The notes under the pieces: model-generated | Seen by the model: the letters and a program-made list of their open reading frames with translations, nothing else | What the model was told of the DNA's origin: nothing | Databases searched by the model: none | From: Deltaproteobacteria bacterium | GTDB lineage: Bacteria > Myxococcota > JADLHZ01 | Length of the DNA stretch: 64,000 bases | Direction of reading: 5' to 3' | Assembly: GCA_020848545.1 (NCBI GenBank) | Contig: JADLHZ010000027.1 | Location: 62,001-126,000, forward strand | Position numbers and translations under genes: made by a program | Part shown: in pieces, positions 1 through 8,655 of the stretch | Layout of the letters: the number at the start of each line of letters is the position of its first letter | Position numbering within the stretch: the stretch's first letter is position 1

Positions 1-768
1 GACATCGTGAAACTTCCCGTTGGTCGCGAGGGCGTGACCGCTCGTGTGCGTCGGCTTTCCGTCGAGGTCGGTGAAGCGACCGCCGGCTTCTTCGACGAGG
101 ATCTTCAGCGCGGCGAGGTCCCAGATCTGCACGCCGCCTTCGATCCACGCTTCGGCGCGGCCACAGAACAGCATCGCACACGCCGCGAGATCGCCGAAGC
201 AGCGCGCGTTCGCGGCGGTCGAGGCGAGCGCGGCGACGACGTCCTTCTTCGGTCCGCCGAGCAGGCGCTGCAGCTCGCCGAGGCTCAAGGTGGCGTCTTC
301 CCACGCGGCGATGCTCGAGACGTGCATGCGCTTCGCTTCGGACAGCGCGCGGCCTGCCTTGTCGATGCTCACGTGCCAGGTGCCGCCGCCTTTTTCCGCG
401 TAGTACATCTCGCCGAGCGCCGGCATCGCCATCGCGCCGACGACGACTTCGCCTTTGTGCTCGAGCGCGACGAGCGGACCCCAGAACGTCCCGCCGCGCG
501 CGAAGCCGCGGGTGCCGTCGACGGGATCGATGATCCACCTGTGCTCGCTCTGTTTTTCATGGGCGCCACCCTCCTCGCCGAGGATCGCGTGGCTCGGGTA
601 GCGCTCGGTGAGCAGCGCGATGATCGCGAGCTCGGACTCTTTGTCGGCTTGCGTCACCGGCGAGCGATCCGGCTTCGTTTCGACGCGGATGTCGCCCTTG
701 TAGTATTTGAGCGAAGTCTTGACGGCCAGGGCGACGGCGGCTTTGGCGGTGTCGAGGAAGGTGCTCAT
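1..768 (-). CDS. Inositol monophosphatase family phosphatase, HisN-like (3' end cut by window)
   Basis: The minus strand reads open from an ATG at 768 to the window edge, giving 256 residues. The metal-binding motifs of the Mg-dependent inositol monophosphatase superfamily are present: GEEGG near residues 64-68, DPVDGT at 81-86, and IWDLAALKILVEEAGG followed by FTDLDG near the C-terminus. The last visible residues (HALATNGKFHDV) resemble the ATNGxLH ending of histidinol-phosphatases of the HisN type, so only a few residues should be missing. The substrate could be histidinol phosphate, inositol phosphate or PAP; motifs alone do not decide. It is divergent from the lipoprotein gene that follows. 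Confidence 0.88.
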   Translation of the reverse strand, partial: MSTFLDTAKAAVALAVKTSLKYYKGDIRVETKPDRSPVTQADKESELAIIALLTERYPSHAILGEEGGAHEKQSEHRWIIDPVDGTRGFARGGTFWGPLVALEHKGEVVVGAMAMPALGEMYYAEKGGGTWHVSIDKAGRALSEAKRMHVSSIAAWEDATLSLGELQRLLGGPKKDVVAALASTAANARCFGDLAACAMLFCGRAEAWIEGGVQIWDLAALKILVEEAGGRFTDLDGKPTHTSGHALATNGKFHDV

Positions 769-867
769 GCGGCGGTGTTGGCGCATCGCTGCGTGCGAGG
801 CAAGCGCGCGCGAAATCTTTGGCCGGACGTCGCGCTTGCTTCCGTTCATACTGAGAGGGGGGTGTCG

Positions 868-1203
868 GTGCGCGCGCTGCTATGTCTGATCCTCAGTGGG
901 TGCGCCGGCTCCAACGCGCTCGTGGCAAACGCCGTCGCCAACTCGCTGATCGCTGTCACCGCCGCTGCCGTCGAGCGCGCGCGCGGCAATTGTGTCGCGT
1001 CGTGTCCGGTCGGGACGACGTGCAACCACGACACCGGGCTCTGCGACACCCTGCCCTGCCGCGGCGCGTGCCGAGTGATGGAACGCTGCGACACGACCCG
1101 CGTGATCCCGGTCTGCGTCCCAGCCGGATCGCCACCGACCCTGGCTGCCGGAGATCACGGGCAGGCCGCGTCGCAGCCAGAATCGCCGCCGACCGTGTGG
1201 TGA
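868..1203 (+). CDS. Small cysteine-rich lipoprotein, function unknown
   Basis: This 111-residue protein opens with a very short signal ending in a lipobox (LCLILSGC), so it should be lipidated and membrane anchored. The mature part has about eight cysteines in a spaced pattern (NCVASC, TTCN, GLCD, LPCRGACR, ERC, VCVP), suggesting a small disulfide-stabilised module. The GTG at 868 is preferred over the GTG at 862 because the purine-rich GAGAGG at 853-858 then sits about 9 bases upstream. The open frame extends further 5', but that part lies opposite the phosphatase gene and has no signal sequence. No known family is recognised. Confidence 0.6.
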   Translation: MRALLCLILSGCAGSNALVANAVANSLIAVTAAAVERARGNCVASCPVGTTCNHDTGLCDTLPCRGACRVMERCDTTRVIPVCVPAGSPPTLAAGDHGQAASQPESPPTVW

Positions 1204-1272
1204 GCACCGAAAAGGGACCGGGGAGCGTTCGTCCTTGTCGCACTGCGTCGACTCTGCTAACCCCGCGGCGCT

Positions 1273-2718
1273 TTGAAGCATCTTGCGATCGCTTGCGTAC
1301 TCTTGTGCTCGACGGCGCTGGCAGCTCCGGCGTTGGCGCAAAACACCCTCTCGCAGCTCCGCCAACCGGCGACGATGCCGGTCTCGGACAAGCCGCTCGG
1401 AGAGGAAGCGTCGTCGCAGCCGGTGCGCGGCGAGTTCATCTTCGGCTCCTTCGGCCGCATCGGCGTCTTCACGAACCAGCTCGGCAAAGAGATCCAAGAC
1501 GTCGACGTCGTCTCGCGCATCCCGCGCCTGCAAAAGCGCCCGTACCTCGAGCTCTATCTCGGCTACGCCAAGCGCTTCTCCTTCGGCGAGTTCAACGCGC
1601 TCGTCACGCCCGCGATCGCCGGCGATCCCTTCCACTACTCCGGCCAATTTCGCGCTGACTTCGCCCTGCGAAACGCCTACCTCGACGTCTCGAACATCGG
1701 CGGCCTCGGCTTCTTCGTGTGGGCCGGCTCGCGCATGTACAGAGGCGACGACGTCTACCTGCTCGACTTCTGGCCGCTCGACGATCTCAACACCTTGGGC
1801 GGTGGCCTCGGCTGGCGCTACGGCAACGACAGCTTCGGCTGGCTCGAGCTCGCCGGCCACTTCGGCGCGAGCCGCGTGCTCGGCTCGAACTTCTTCGCGC
1901 AGCAAGTCGCCGTCTCGGATCCCACCTTCGGCGCCATCGAGGTCGTCACCAACAACCGCCAGCGGCTCATCGGCTCGGTCAAAGCGTCCTACTATCGCGG
2001 CATCGGCAAGTGGTTCGCGTTCAAGCTCAAGCTCTACGTCGAAGGCCACTCGATCGCCGAGGGCGCGATCGAGCGCCGCAACGACGTGCAGCAGATCCTC
2101 CCGGGCGACGCAGGCTACGTCGTCGGCGGGCAGCTCTCGATGTTCCTCCAGAACACCAAGAACTACCTGCACTTCACCGTGCGCTACGGCGAGAACCTCG
2201 GCGCTTACGGCGCGCTCACGGTGCCCTTCGCGCTCAATCTCCAAGGCACGAGCGCGGGCGCCAAAGAGACGCTCATCGGCCTCAGCGTCTTCACGTTCTG
2301 GTGGGAGCACTTGGGCGTGGTCTTCGGCGGCTACTACCGCGGCTTTCAGAGCGCCCGAAACGACGAGTACGACGCGGCGTCGACCGAGGAGCTCGCCGGC
2401 AGCCTGCGCATCAACGTGAGCTTCCTGCGCTTCTTGCAGCAAGGCATCGAATTCACCGGCCAGCGCGCCTTCCCGAAGGGCATCCACCCGGATCTCTTCC
2501 GCCAGATCAGCCCGGCCGCGTTCAAGCTCAGCCTGATGCCGACGATCACGAGCAGCCCGGAGAACTTCCCCGAGCTCGCCGTGCGCTTCATCTACACTTT
2601 CACGTCGACGAACGCTGACGCACGCTATATGTACGTCGCCGAAGATCCGCGGGCGGGCGTGCGCAACTATCACTTCTTCGGCGTCCAGGCGGAGTGGCTC
2701 TACGAGTTGAGGTTATGA
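1273..2718 (+). CDS. Maltoporin-like (LamB-type) outer membrane porin
   Basis: The 481-residue protein starts at a TTG (MKHLAIACVLL...) with a clean signal peptide cleaved around ALAQN. The mature chain is barrel-like, with alternating aromatic and polar strands. The segment near 155-180 (WAGSRMYRGDDVYLLDFWPL) matches the conserved core of LamB-type maltoporins, which facilitate diffusion of maltodextrins across the outer membrane. The stop codon overlaps the start of the amylase gene, and an ABC ATPase follows, so a role in alpha-glucan uptake is the natural reading. No clear Shine-Dalgarno precedes the TTG, so the exact start is less sure than the family. Confidence 0.85.
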   Translation: MKHLAIACVLLCSTALAAPALAQNTLSQLRQPATMPVSDKPLGEEASSQPVRGEFIFGSFGRIGVFTNQLGKEIQDVDVVSRIPRLQKRPYLELYLGYAKRFSFGEFNALVTPAIAGDPFHYSGQFRADFALRNAYLDVSNIGGLGFFVWAGSRMYRGDDVYLLDFWPLDDLNTLGGGLGWRYGNDSFGWLELAGHFGASRVLGSNFFAQQVAVSDPTFGAIEVVTNNRQRLIGSVKASYYRGIGKWFAFKLKLYVEGHSIAEGAIERRNDVQQILPGDAGYVVGGQLSMFLQNTKNYLHFTVRYGENLGAYGALTVPFALNLQGTSAGAKETLIGLSVFTFWWEHLGVVFGGYYRGFQSARNDEYDAASTEELAGSLRINVSFLRFLQQGIEFTGQRAFPKGIHPDLFRQISPAAFKLSLMPTITSSPENFPELAVRFIYTFTSTNADARYMYVAEDPRAGVRNYHFFGVQAEWLYELRL

Positions 2719-4460
2719 TGGCTCGCGCAATCACGATCGCTCTGTTGCTTCTGCCTCTCGGGGTGGGCTGCCGCGAGCTCAAAGGCCTCGGCGACAAGCC
2801 GGCGCAAAACCTGGTCAGCGACTGGCGCGACGAGGTCGTCTACCAGCTGCTCGTCGATCGCTTTGCGAACGGCGACAAGACGAACGACTACAACCTCGAT
2901 CCGTCGAACATGAACAGCTACCACGGCGGCGACTGGCAGGGCGTCATCGACAAGCTCGAGTACCTGCAGGCGCTCGGCGTCACCACGATCTGGATCAGCC
3001 CGGTGGTGAAGAACGTGGAGAGCGACGCCGGCATCAGCGGCTACCACGGCTACTGGGCGCAGGACTTTACCGAGGTGAACCCGCACTTCGGCAACGTCGG
3101 AAAATTACGCGAGCTCTCGGACAAGGTGCACGCCCGCGGCATGAAGATCGTGCTCGACATCGTGACGAACCACGTCGGGCAGCTCTTCTATTACGACGTC
3201 AACAAGAACGGTCAGCCGGACATTCAGATCGAGGGCTCCGGCACCGAGAGCGACATCACCCGCGTCACCGAGTACGACCCCGACTACAAGCCGGCGGGGA
3301 TTCGATCGTTCACCTCGCTCGGCGACGCCGGCCCCGCGCCGATCGTGTTCTTCGACGAGCCGCAGATCAACCGCGTGAAGCCGATGCCGGCCGCGCTCGC
3401 CGTGCCTGAGGCGTACAACCGCCGCGGCCGCGTCACCGACTGGAACATCGACGAGCAAGTGCTCTACGGCGATTTTCCCGGCGGCTTGAAAGATCTGAAC
3501 ACGATGAACCCGGCCGTGCAGCAGGCGATGATCGAGGTCTACACGCACTGGGCCGAGCTCATCGACTTCGACGGCCTGCGCATCGACACCGTCAAGCACG
3601 TCGAGCACGAGTTCTGGCGCGTGTTCTGCCAAGCGGTGCGCGACCACGCGATCGCGCGCGGCAAGAAAGAGTTCGTCATGTTCGGCGAGATCTTCGACGG
3701 CAACGACGAAAAGGTCAGCGCCTATACGCACGACGGCGAGCTCGACGCGGTCGTGAACTTTCCGGCGAAGTACCAAGTGTTCGAGGACGTGATCAAAAAG
3801 AACACCGAGCCGACGAAGAAGGTGCAGACGTACTGGGAGCTGCGCGCGAAGAACTACCCGGCGTTCCCGCACGAGAACGGTCCGAGCGTGTCCCCGGCGA
3901 ACCTGCCGTTCAACTTCTTGGACAACCACGACGTGCCGCGCTTCTTGTCGGACGCGCCGAGCCAGGCCGCGCTCGAGCAGGCGCTGTTCATGCTGATGGC
4001 GATGCCCGGCGTGCCCGTCATCTATTACGGCACCGAGCAGGGCTACAAAGGCGAGAACGATCCGTCGAACCGCGAGGACCTGTGGCTCTCGCACTACGAC
4101 CAAGCGCATCCTTTATATGTGTGGATCAAGCGCCTCGCGGGCTTCCGAAAGGACCTCGAGCCGCTGCGCCGCGGCGCCATGGTGTTCAAGTGGGTCACCG
4201 AGCGGCGCACGGGCGAGGACGCCGGCATCCTGGCGTTCGCACGCACGACCCAAGGCCAAGAGGTGCTCGTCGTCATGAACACGTTGGACGCCGGCACCTC
4301 GTCGACCTCGTTCGAAGGCGCGGGTATGCCGACCGGGTTCCCCGGGAAGACCACGTTGAAAGACCTCGTCACCGGCCAGACCTACACGACCGACGACAAC
4401 GGAGCCGTGAAGCTCTCGTTGAAGGCGCGCCAGAACATGCTGCTCGTCGTCGCCCCATAA
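2715..4460 (+). CDS. GH13 alpha-amylase family glycoside hydrolase, exported
   Basis: This 581-residue GH13 enzyme carries all four conserved regions: DIVTNH (148-153), GLRIDTVKH with the nucleophile Asp291, FGEIFDG with the acid/base Glu325, and FLDNHD (401-406). It should hydrolyse or transglycosylate alpha-1,4-glucans. The N-terminus is a signal sequence; Cys19 (LPLGVGC) could be lipidated, but Gly at -3 is not a canonical lipobox. The ATG at 2715 overlaps the porin stop as ATGA, typical of translational coupling; an in-frame GTG at 2694 would add seven residues inside the porin gene and is less likely. With the porin and ATPase it forms a maltodextrin-use cluster. Confidence 0.92.
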   Translation: MMARAITIALLLLPLGVGCRELKGLGDKPAQNLVSDWRDEVVYQLLVDRFANGDKTNDYNLDPSNMNSYHGGDWQGVIDKLEYLQALGVTTIWISPVVKNVESDAGISGYHGYWAQDFTEVNPHFGNVGKLRELSDKVHARGMKIVLDIVTNHVGQLFYYDVNKNGQPDIQIEGSGTESDITRVTEYDPDYKPAGIRSFTSLGDAGPAPIVFFDEPQINRVKPMPAALAVPEAYNRRGRVTDWNIDEQVLYGDFPGGLKDLNTMNPAVQQAMIEVYTHWAELIDFDGLRIDTVKHVEHEFWRVFCQAVRDHAIARGKKEFVMFGEIFDGNDEKVSAYTHDGELDAVVNFPAKYQVFEDVIKKNTEPTKKVQTYWELRAKNYPAFPHENGPSVSPANLPFNFLDNHDVPRFLSDAPSQAALEQALFMLMAMPGVPVIYYGTEQGYKGENDPSNREDLWLSHYDQAHPLYVWIKRLAGFRKDLEPLRRGAMVFKWVTERRTGEDAGILAFARTTQGQEVLVVMNTLDAGTSSTSFEGAGMPTGFPGKTTLKDLVTGQTYTTDDNGAVKLSLKARQNMLLVVAP

Positions 4461-4463
4461 GCC

Positions 4464-5501
4464 GTGAGCTTCCTCGCGCTCGACAAGATCCAGAAGAGCT
4501 TCGGCGAGACGCGCGTGCTCGAAGACGTTTCGCTCGCGATCGACGCGGGCGAGCTCATCGTGCTCCTCGGCGCGTCGGGCTCCGGCAAGTCGACGCTCCT
4601 GCGCATCGTCGCCGGGCTCGAAGCGCCGACGTCCGGCAGCGTGCGCCTCGGCGGCGAGGACGTCACCCACAAGGAGCCGAAGGATCGCGGCGCCGCGATG
4701 GTCTTTCAGAGCTACGCGCTTTATCCGCACATGACCGTCCGCGAGAACATGGGCTTCGCGCTGACGCTCGCAAAGACACCGGCCGCCGAGCGCGAAAAGC
4801 GCGTGAACGACGCCGCGGAGATGCTCGGCCTCACAGATCTATTGAATAGACTTCCAAAGCAGCTCTCCGGCGGCCAACGCCAGCGCGTCGCCATCGGTCG
4901 CGCCGTCGTTCGCGAGCCGCGCCTCTTCCTCTTCGACGAGCCGCTCTCGAACTTGGACGCCGGCATGCGCGCCAAGACCCGCGTCGAGCTGAAGCGACTG
5001 CAACAACGCTTGCGGACGACCGCCCTCTACGTCACCCACGATCAGATCGAAGCGATGAGCCTGGCGACGCGCATCTGTTTGCTCTCGAACGGCCGTGTCG
5101 AGCAGTTCGACACGCCCGAAGCGATCTACGCGCGGCCGGCGTCGCGCTTCGTCGGCGCGTTCATCGGCCAGCCGGCGATGAGCTTCTTCGACGCCACGAT
5201 CGCCAGCGGGCGCATCGAGACGAGCGGCGTCGTGTGGCCGCTGCAGGCGCCGGCACACGGCCGCTGCGTGCTCGGCTTGCGCCCGCAGGAGCTCACGCTG
5301 ACGAGTGACGCGAGCAAAGGGCCGCGCATCGAGATCGACGTCGTCGAAGAGCTCGGCACTTCGCGCCTGGTCCACGGCCGCGTCGGGCCGCTCGCGCTGA
5401 CCGTCGAGGCCTTCGCAGCGGTGCCGAGCGGCGCGGCGTTCGTCGATGCTTCGCGCGCGCAGGTGCACTGCTTCGATCAGCAGAGCGGCCGGCGACTCTG
5501 A
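4464..5501 (+). CDS. Sugar ABC transporter ATP-binding protein (MalK/UgpC/MsmK type)
   Basis: This 345-residue ATPase has Walker A GASGSGKST (36-44), Q-loop Gln82, signature LSGGQ (134-138), Walker B LFLFDEP (154-160) and switch His192. A C-terminal extension of about 110 residues corresponds to the TOBE/regulatory region of MalK-like CUT1 ATPases. It starts at a GTG three bases after the amylase stop. No permease or binding-protein gene is nearby, so it may energise sugar transporters encoded elsewhere, as MsmK-type shared ATPases do. It converges with the DTW gene, leaving eight bases between them. Confidence 0.92.
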   Translation: MSFLALDKIQKSFGETRVLEDVSLAIDAGELIVLLGASGSGKSTLLRIVAGLEAPTSGSVRLGGEDVTHKEPKDRGAAMVFQSYALYPHMTVRENMGFALTLAKTPAAEREKRVNDAAEMLGLTDLLNRLPKQLSGGQRQRVAIGRAVVREPRLFLFDEPLSNLDAGMRAKTRVELKRLQQRLRTTALYVTHDQIEAMSLATRICLLSNGRVEQFDTPEAIYARPASRFVGAFIGQPAMSFFDATIASGRIETSGVVWPLQAPAHGRCVLGLRPQELTLTSDASKGPRIEIDVVEELGTSRLVHGRVGPLALTVEAFAAVPSGAAFVDASRAQVHCFDQQSGRRL

Positions 5502-5509
5502 CCCTTCGC

Positions 5510-6106
5510 TCAAAGAACGCCGCGCGCCGCCAGCGTGCGCTCGACGAACATCCGATGCAGCGCGAGCAGCGGCTCTGTCGCATGCGCGTCGCCCAAGATC
5601 GCCAGCGCATGCGCGATCGCCTCGATCGTCGAGACGCCATCCGCGCGGCTGTTCTGCCGCACTTGCAACGGGGCGGCAGCGACCCTTGCCAAGACGACGC
5701 GAGGCAAGGCGGCGAGCACCGCTTCGCGCCGGACGATGCGCGCGGCCTGGTTCCAATTCGCGTCCGGCACGATCAGCGTCACCGGCCGCGGATCCTCGGC
5801 GACGAGCGCGGCGTCGAGCACGCGGGCGTCGTCGCGCGGATAGAGCACGAGGCTCCTGCGCTCCGGCACCACGAACCCGGCGCTCGACATCGGCGCGTCC
5901 TTCACCCCGCGCACGCGCCACTCGCTGCCGGTGAGCGCCAAGCTGGCCAAGCGCCCCGTGTTCGTCGGCTTATCGGCCTCGTTGTGGTGCAGCACGAGGA
6001 TCACCTGCGTGCGCGTCGCGAGCGCCGGAATCTCCGCGCACAAGCAGCGCACAGCGAGCAGACGACAACGCTCACAGCGGGGGGCGAGCGCTCGCCGGTT
6101 GCCCAC
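5510..6106 (-). CDS. DTW domain protein (tRNA-uridine aminocarboxypropyltransferase family)
   Basis: The 198-residue protein shows the DTW-family layout: an N-terminal Cys cluster (CERCRLLAVRCLCAEIP), an LYP segment near residue 111, and the family signature region. Known members (TapT/TuaA type) transfer the aminocarboxypropyl group of SAM to tRNA uridine, making acp3U. The signature is divergent: the usual D-x-T-W reads DANW in PDANWNQAARI. A C-terminal STIEAIAHAL helix also fits. It lies one base after the CAP-domain gene and is probably co-transcribed with it. Confidence 0.82.
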   Translation of the reverse strand: MGNRRALAPRCERCRLLAVRCLCAEIPALATRTQVILVLHHNEADKPTNTGRLASLALTGSEWRVRGVKDAPMSSAGFVVPERRSLVLYPRDDARVLDAALVAEDPRPVTLIVPDANWNQAARIVRREAVLAALPRVVLARVAAAPLQVRQNSRADGVSTIEAIAHALAILGDAHATEPLLALHRMFVERTLAARGVL

Positions 6107-6107
6107 G

Positions 6108-7253
6108 CTACTCCCGCACGAAGTCGACGACGACGACGATGCTCTCGTCGCCGGTCGACAGGCGCTGCTTCACGAAGCCAATGCCCACCTGCATGAAGCG
6201 GGGATTCAGGATGCTGTCGCGATGCCCCGGCGAGCTGAGCAGCGTGTCGTGCGCGTCCTCTACGGTCGCGCTCTCGGCCAAGTTCTCGGCCGCTTCGCTG
6301 TAGCGGATCTTCGCCGCCCACAAGCGCATCGACAGCGTCGTCGTGCGATCCGGCGCGTCGTGGCCGAAGTAGGTCGTGAACATACTCGCGCGCTGCATGG
6401 CCGAGGCGTGCAGCTCGGCGACCGCGGAGAGATCGGGATCGAGCGCCACCGGTAAGAGCCCGTGCGCCGCGCGCGTCAGGTTGATGAGCGAGAGCATGCG
6501 CTGCGCGGGATCGTCCAGCGCGTCACTGCTCTTCATCGGCGGCACCGGGTACTCTGGCGGCGCGCGACCCACGAAGAGCGCGCGGTTGGCGATGACCACC
6601 GGGCCCGTCGGCGAGTGCGCGACGATCTCGAGCTGGCACTTGCCGATCTGCTGCGGCAAGCGCACCGCGCCGGCGAAGGTGCGACCGTCGGGCGTCAGCA
6701 TCGACAGCGGCACGTGTACGACGTCGCCGTTCGGCGTGCTCAGCAACGCGTGCGGGTGATCGTAGTCGAGCGCCAGCGTGCCGGAGAACATCACGTTCGC
6801 GCCGGGCACGAGCGGCAACGTCGCTTGGATGGGATCGTCTTGGTCCGACTCGACCCGCAAGGTGCCGCGCCGGATCGTCGTCAGGATCACGAGGTGCGCC
6901 CAGCCGTCGGCGATACCGATCGCGCTGCCGTAATGGGTGACGCCACGCTTCTTCACCTCGCCGCGCAAGAACTGGCCGGCGCCGTCGATGAGGCCGCGCG
7001 CGCCGCGGTGCATGACGAGCGCCGGGAGGAGCACGTTATCGGCGACGCCTTCCTTCTGTGCGCAGTGGCGGATCGCCGCGCTCGCGAGGCGGCCGTGATC
7101 GATCGAAGCCGCGAGCAAGCAGCGCGCGGCCGCATCGAGCGCGTCGTCGCCGCTGAGCATGGCGGCGTTCCCGGCGATCGCCGTTTCGACGATCCTGCGC
7201 GCGCCCGGGATGTCGTCCGCCAGCAGTGCCAGGGCGAGCCACCACACGACCAT
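6108..7253 (-). CDS. CAP-superfamily (SCP/PR-1-like) secreted protein
   Basis: This 381-residue protein has a C-terminal CAP domain over about the last 130 residues. It begins RMLSLINLTRAAHGL and includes an AENLAES segment and SSPGHRDSILNPRFMQVGIG, which is typical of bacterial CAP proteins. The first 240 residues match no family I recognise. The ATG at 7253 starts a hydrophobic stretch (MVVWWLALALLA) fitting a signal peptide; the longer open frame adds a basic segment inside the divergent promoter region. Bacterial CAP proteins are generally secreted or envelope-associated, with mostly unknown activity. The DTW gene follows after one base. Confidence 0.8.
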   Translation of the reverse strand: MVVWWLALALLADDIPGARRIVETAIAGNAAMLSGDDALDAAARCLLAASIDHGRLASAAIRHCAQKEGVADNVLLPALVMHRGARGLIDGAGQFLRGEVKKRGVTHYGSAIGIADGWAHLVILTTIRRGTLRVESDQDDPIQATLPLVPGANVMFSGTLALDYDHPHALLSTPNGDVVHVPLSMLTPDGRTFAGAVRLPQQIGKCQLEIVAHSPTGPVVIANRALFVGRAPPEYPVPPMKSSDALDDPAQRMLSLINLTRAAHGLLPVALDPDLSAVAELHASAMQRASMFTTYFGHDAPDRTTTLSMRLWAAKIRYSEAAENLAESATVEDAHDTLLSSPGHRDSILNPRFMQVGIGFVKQRLSTGDESIVVVVDFVRE

Positions 7254-7272
7254 GCCCTGAGTGTACCCGACG

Positions 7273-7290
7273 CCGGGAAAACGCTCCCGG
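7273..7290. repeat. Short perfect stem-loop in a divergent intergenic region
   Basis: CCGGGA at 7273-7278 and TCCCGG at 7285-7290 form a perfect 6-bp stem around a 6-base loop. It lies in the 82-base gap between the divergent CAP and holin-like genes. It could be a regulator site or a transcript hairpin; nothing more can be said from the sequence. Confidence 0.4.
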
Positions 7291-7335
7291 TCCGTTTTCG
7301 TTGCCGCCGCTCTGCCGTGCGTTACGCTCGGCCGC

Positions 7336-7707
7336 ATGACCACGTACGATCCGTCGCAAACGGCGCCGCCGCCATCGTCGCCGCCGGGAAATCAACGCCT
7401 CGAGAAATGGGCGCGGCGTCCGAAGTTCGTGACAGAGACCATGCGCCTGACGCCGCTCATCGGCCTCGCCGGCCTCGCGTTCATGCGCGATCTCGAAGGC
7501 CTGCGCGTCGTCCTTTACGTGCTCGGCATCTTGCTGCTCATCGCGGTGACGAGCCACGTGCTGCGCAAGGTGCTCTTTCCGTATTTGGATCTCGGCGCCT
7601 TCGTGGCCAAAGCGCTCGAGGATTCACGGGCGGCGGGCATGGTGTTTCTCGGCATGTCGATCATCATCGCGATGATGATCTTCAGCGCGACGCAATTGTT
7701 GAAGTGA
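7336..7707 (+). CDS. Phage-type putative holin, small membrane protein
   Basis: This 123-residue protein has a Pro-rich polar N-terminus, a moderately hydrophobic stretch around 37-50, and strong membrane segments around 57-77 and 100-121. Between them lies a conserved-looking linker (SHVLRKVLFPYLDLG). Size, topology and linker resemble the putative holins found before muralytic genes in some phages. The ATG at 7336 is chosen because upstream codons fall in the divergent intergenic region. A lytic transglycosylase begins seven bases after its stop, supporting a membrane-lesion/peptidoglycan-degradation pair. No other phage genes are nearby, so it is probably domesticated or a relic. Confidence 0.62.
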   Translation: MTTYDPSQTAPPPSSPPGNQRLEKWARRPKFVTETMRLTPLIGLAGLAFMRDLEGLRVVLYVLGILLLIAVTSHVLRKVLFPYLDLGAFVAKALEDSRAAGMVFLGMSIIIAMMIFSATQLLK

Positions 7708-7714
7708 GCTCTGC

Positions 7715-8647
7715 ATGCGGCTCCTCGAGAACCTCGGCTGGATGGCGCTGATCGTCTCGTTTCCGTTCGCGCTGGCGACGGCCGAAGACGAAGACGCCGC
7801 GCTCAAAGAAGCGCTCGATCGCTGCGCGTTCGTCGCCACCGAGCTGAACCCAAGGACGCGCGCAGAGATTCACCGTGAGTGCATCGCCGTTGCGAAGCCG
7901 AACGGCATGACGCTGCCGGCAAAAGCGGGTGCGCACCTCCCAGCGCTCGTCGCCGAGCTGCAGAGCGTGTGGCCAGACCTGCGCTATCACGCCGCGATCG
8001 CCGCCCAGGTCGAGCAGGAGTCGTGCCTCTCGCTCAGCCACAAGAAGTGCTGGGACCCGCGCGCCGAGCTCAAGACCGATCGCGAGTACGGCTTCGGCTT
8101 CGGACAGATCACCAAGGTGTGGAACCCGGACGGCACCACGCGCTTCGATGTCTTCGAAGAGTTGAAGCGCATGGACGGAAAGCTGAAGGGCTGGAAGTGG
8201 GACGATCGCTACGATGCGGCCATGCAGCTGCGCAGCATCGCCGTGTTGAACCGCAACAACTATAGGAAGCTGCAGTTTCCGATCGCCAACGAGATCGAGA
8301 AGCTGGCGTTCACCTTCGCCGCGTACAACGGCGGCTTCGGCGCCGTGCTGAAGGATCGCGCGCTGTGCACGGGGCGCGACGACTGCGATCCGAGCCGCTG
8401 GTTCGGCAACGTGGAGAAGTACAGCTTCAAGCAGCGCCGCGTGCATCCGGGCTACGGCAAGAGCTTCTTCGAGATCAACCGCGAGTATCCGGTGAACGTC
8501 CTCTTCGTGCGCATGCCGAAGTACGCGGCGCTCTTGCCGCCTGTGCCGCTCCCGACAGAAGCACCCGCCTCGCTTCCGCAAGCGCCCGCGTCGGTCGAGA
8601 CGACCGATGTCGCCGACAGCAACCTTGGAGACTCTTCCCCGCACTAG
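7715..8647 (+). CDS. Lytic transglycosylase (SLT-like muralytic enzyme), phage-type
   Basis: The 310-residue protein begins with a signal-anchor-like segment (LGWMALIVSFPFALATA). Its core has transglycosylase features: an ES pair near residues 102-103 (QVEQESC) as the probable catalytic glutamate region, then REYGFGFGQITK, and FAAYNGGFGAVLKDR further on (the AYNGG motif of the fold). It should cleave the MurNAc-GlcNAc bond of peptidoglycan. The order directly after a holin-like gene mirrors phage lysis modules. The ORF ends TAG, and the following gene reads on from a TAGGAG Shine-Dalgarno that includes this stop. Confidence 0.75.
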   Translation: MRLLENLGWMALIVSFPFALATAEDEDAALKEALDRCAFVATELNPRTRAEIHRECIAVAKPNGMTLPAKAGAHLPALVAELQSVWPDLRYHAAIAAQVEQESCLSLSHKKCWDPRAELKTDREYGFGFGQITKVWNPDGTTRFDVFEELKRMDGKLKGWKWDDRYDAAMQLRSIAVLNRNNYRKLQFPIANEIEKLAFTFAAYNGGFGAVLKDRALCTGRDDCDPSRWFGNVEKYSFKQRRVHPGYGKSFFEINREYPVNVLFVRMPKYAALLPPVPLPTEAPASLPQAPASVETTDVADSNLGDSSPH

Positions 8648-8655
8648 GAGACCAG

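Noticed and set aside
7-861. Long plus-strand open frame before the Cys-rich lipoprotein
   Set aside because: It lies opposite the clearly recognisable phosphatase gene and is Arg/Ala/Asp-rich shadow sequence; only the last part from about 862-868 looks like a real gene.
880-2673. 597-codon minus-strand frame opposite the porin
   Set aside because: Low-complexity Glu/Arg/Ala/Val composition typical of an antisense shadow in high-GC DNA; the plus-strand protein has a signal peptide and porin motifs.
2694-2714. Earlier GTG start for the amylase
   Set aside because: It would lie inside the porin gene and put extra residues before the signal sequence; the ATGA overlap at 2715 is a more typical arrangement.
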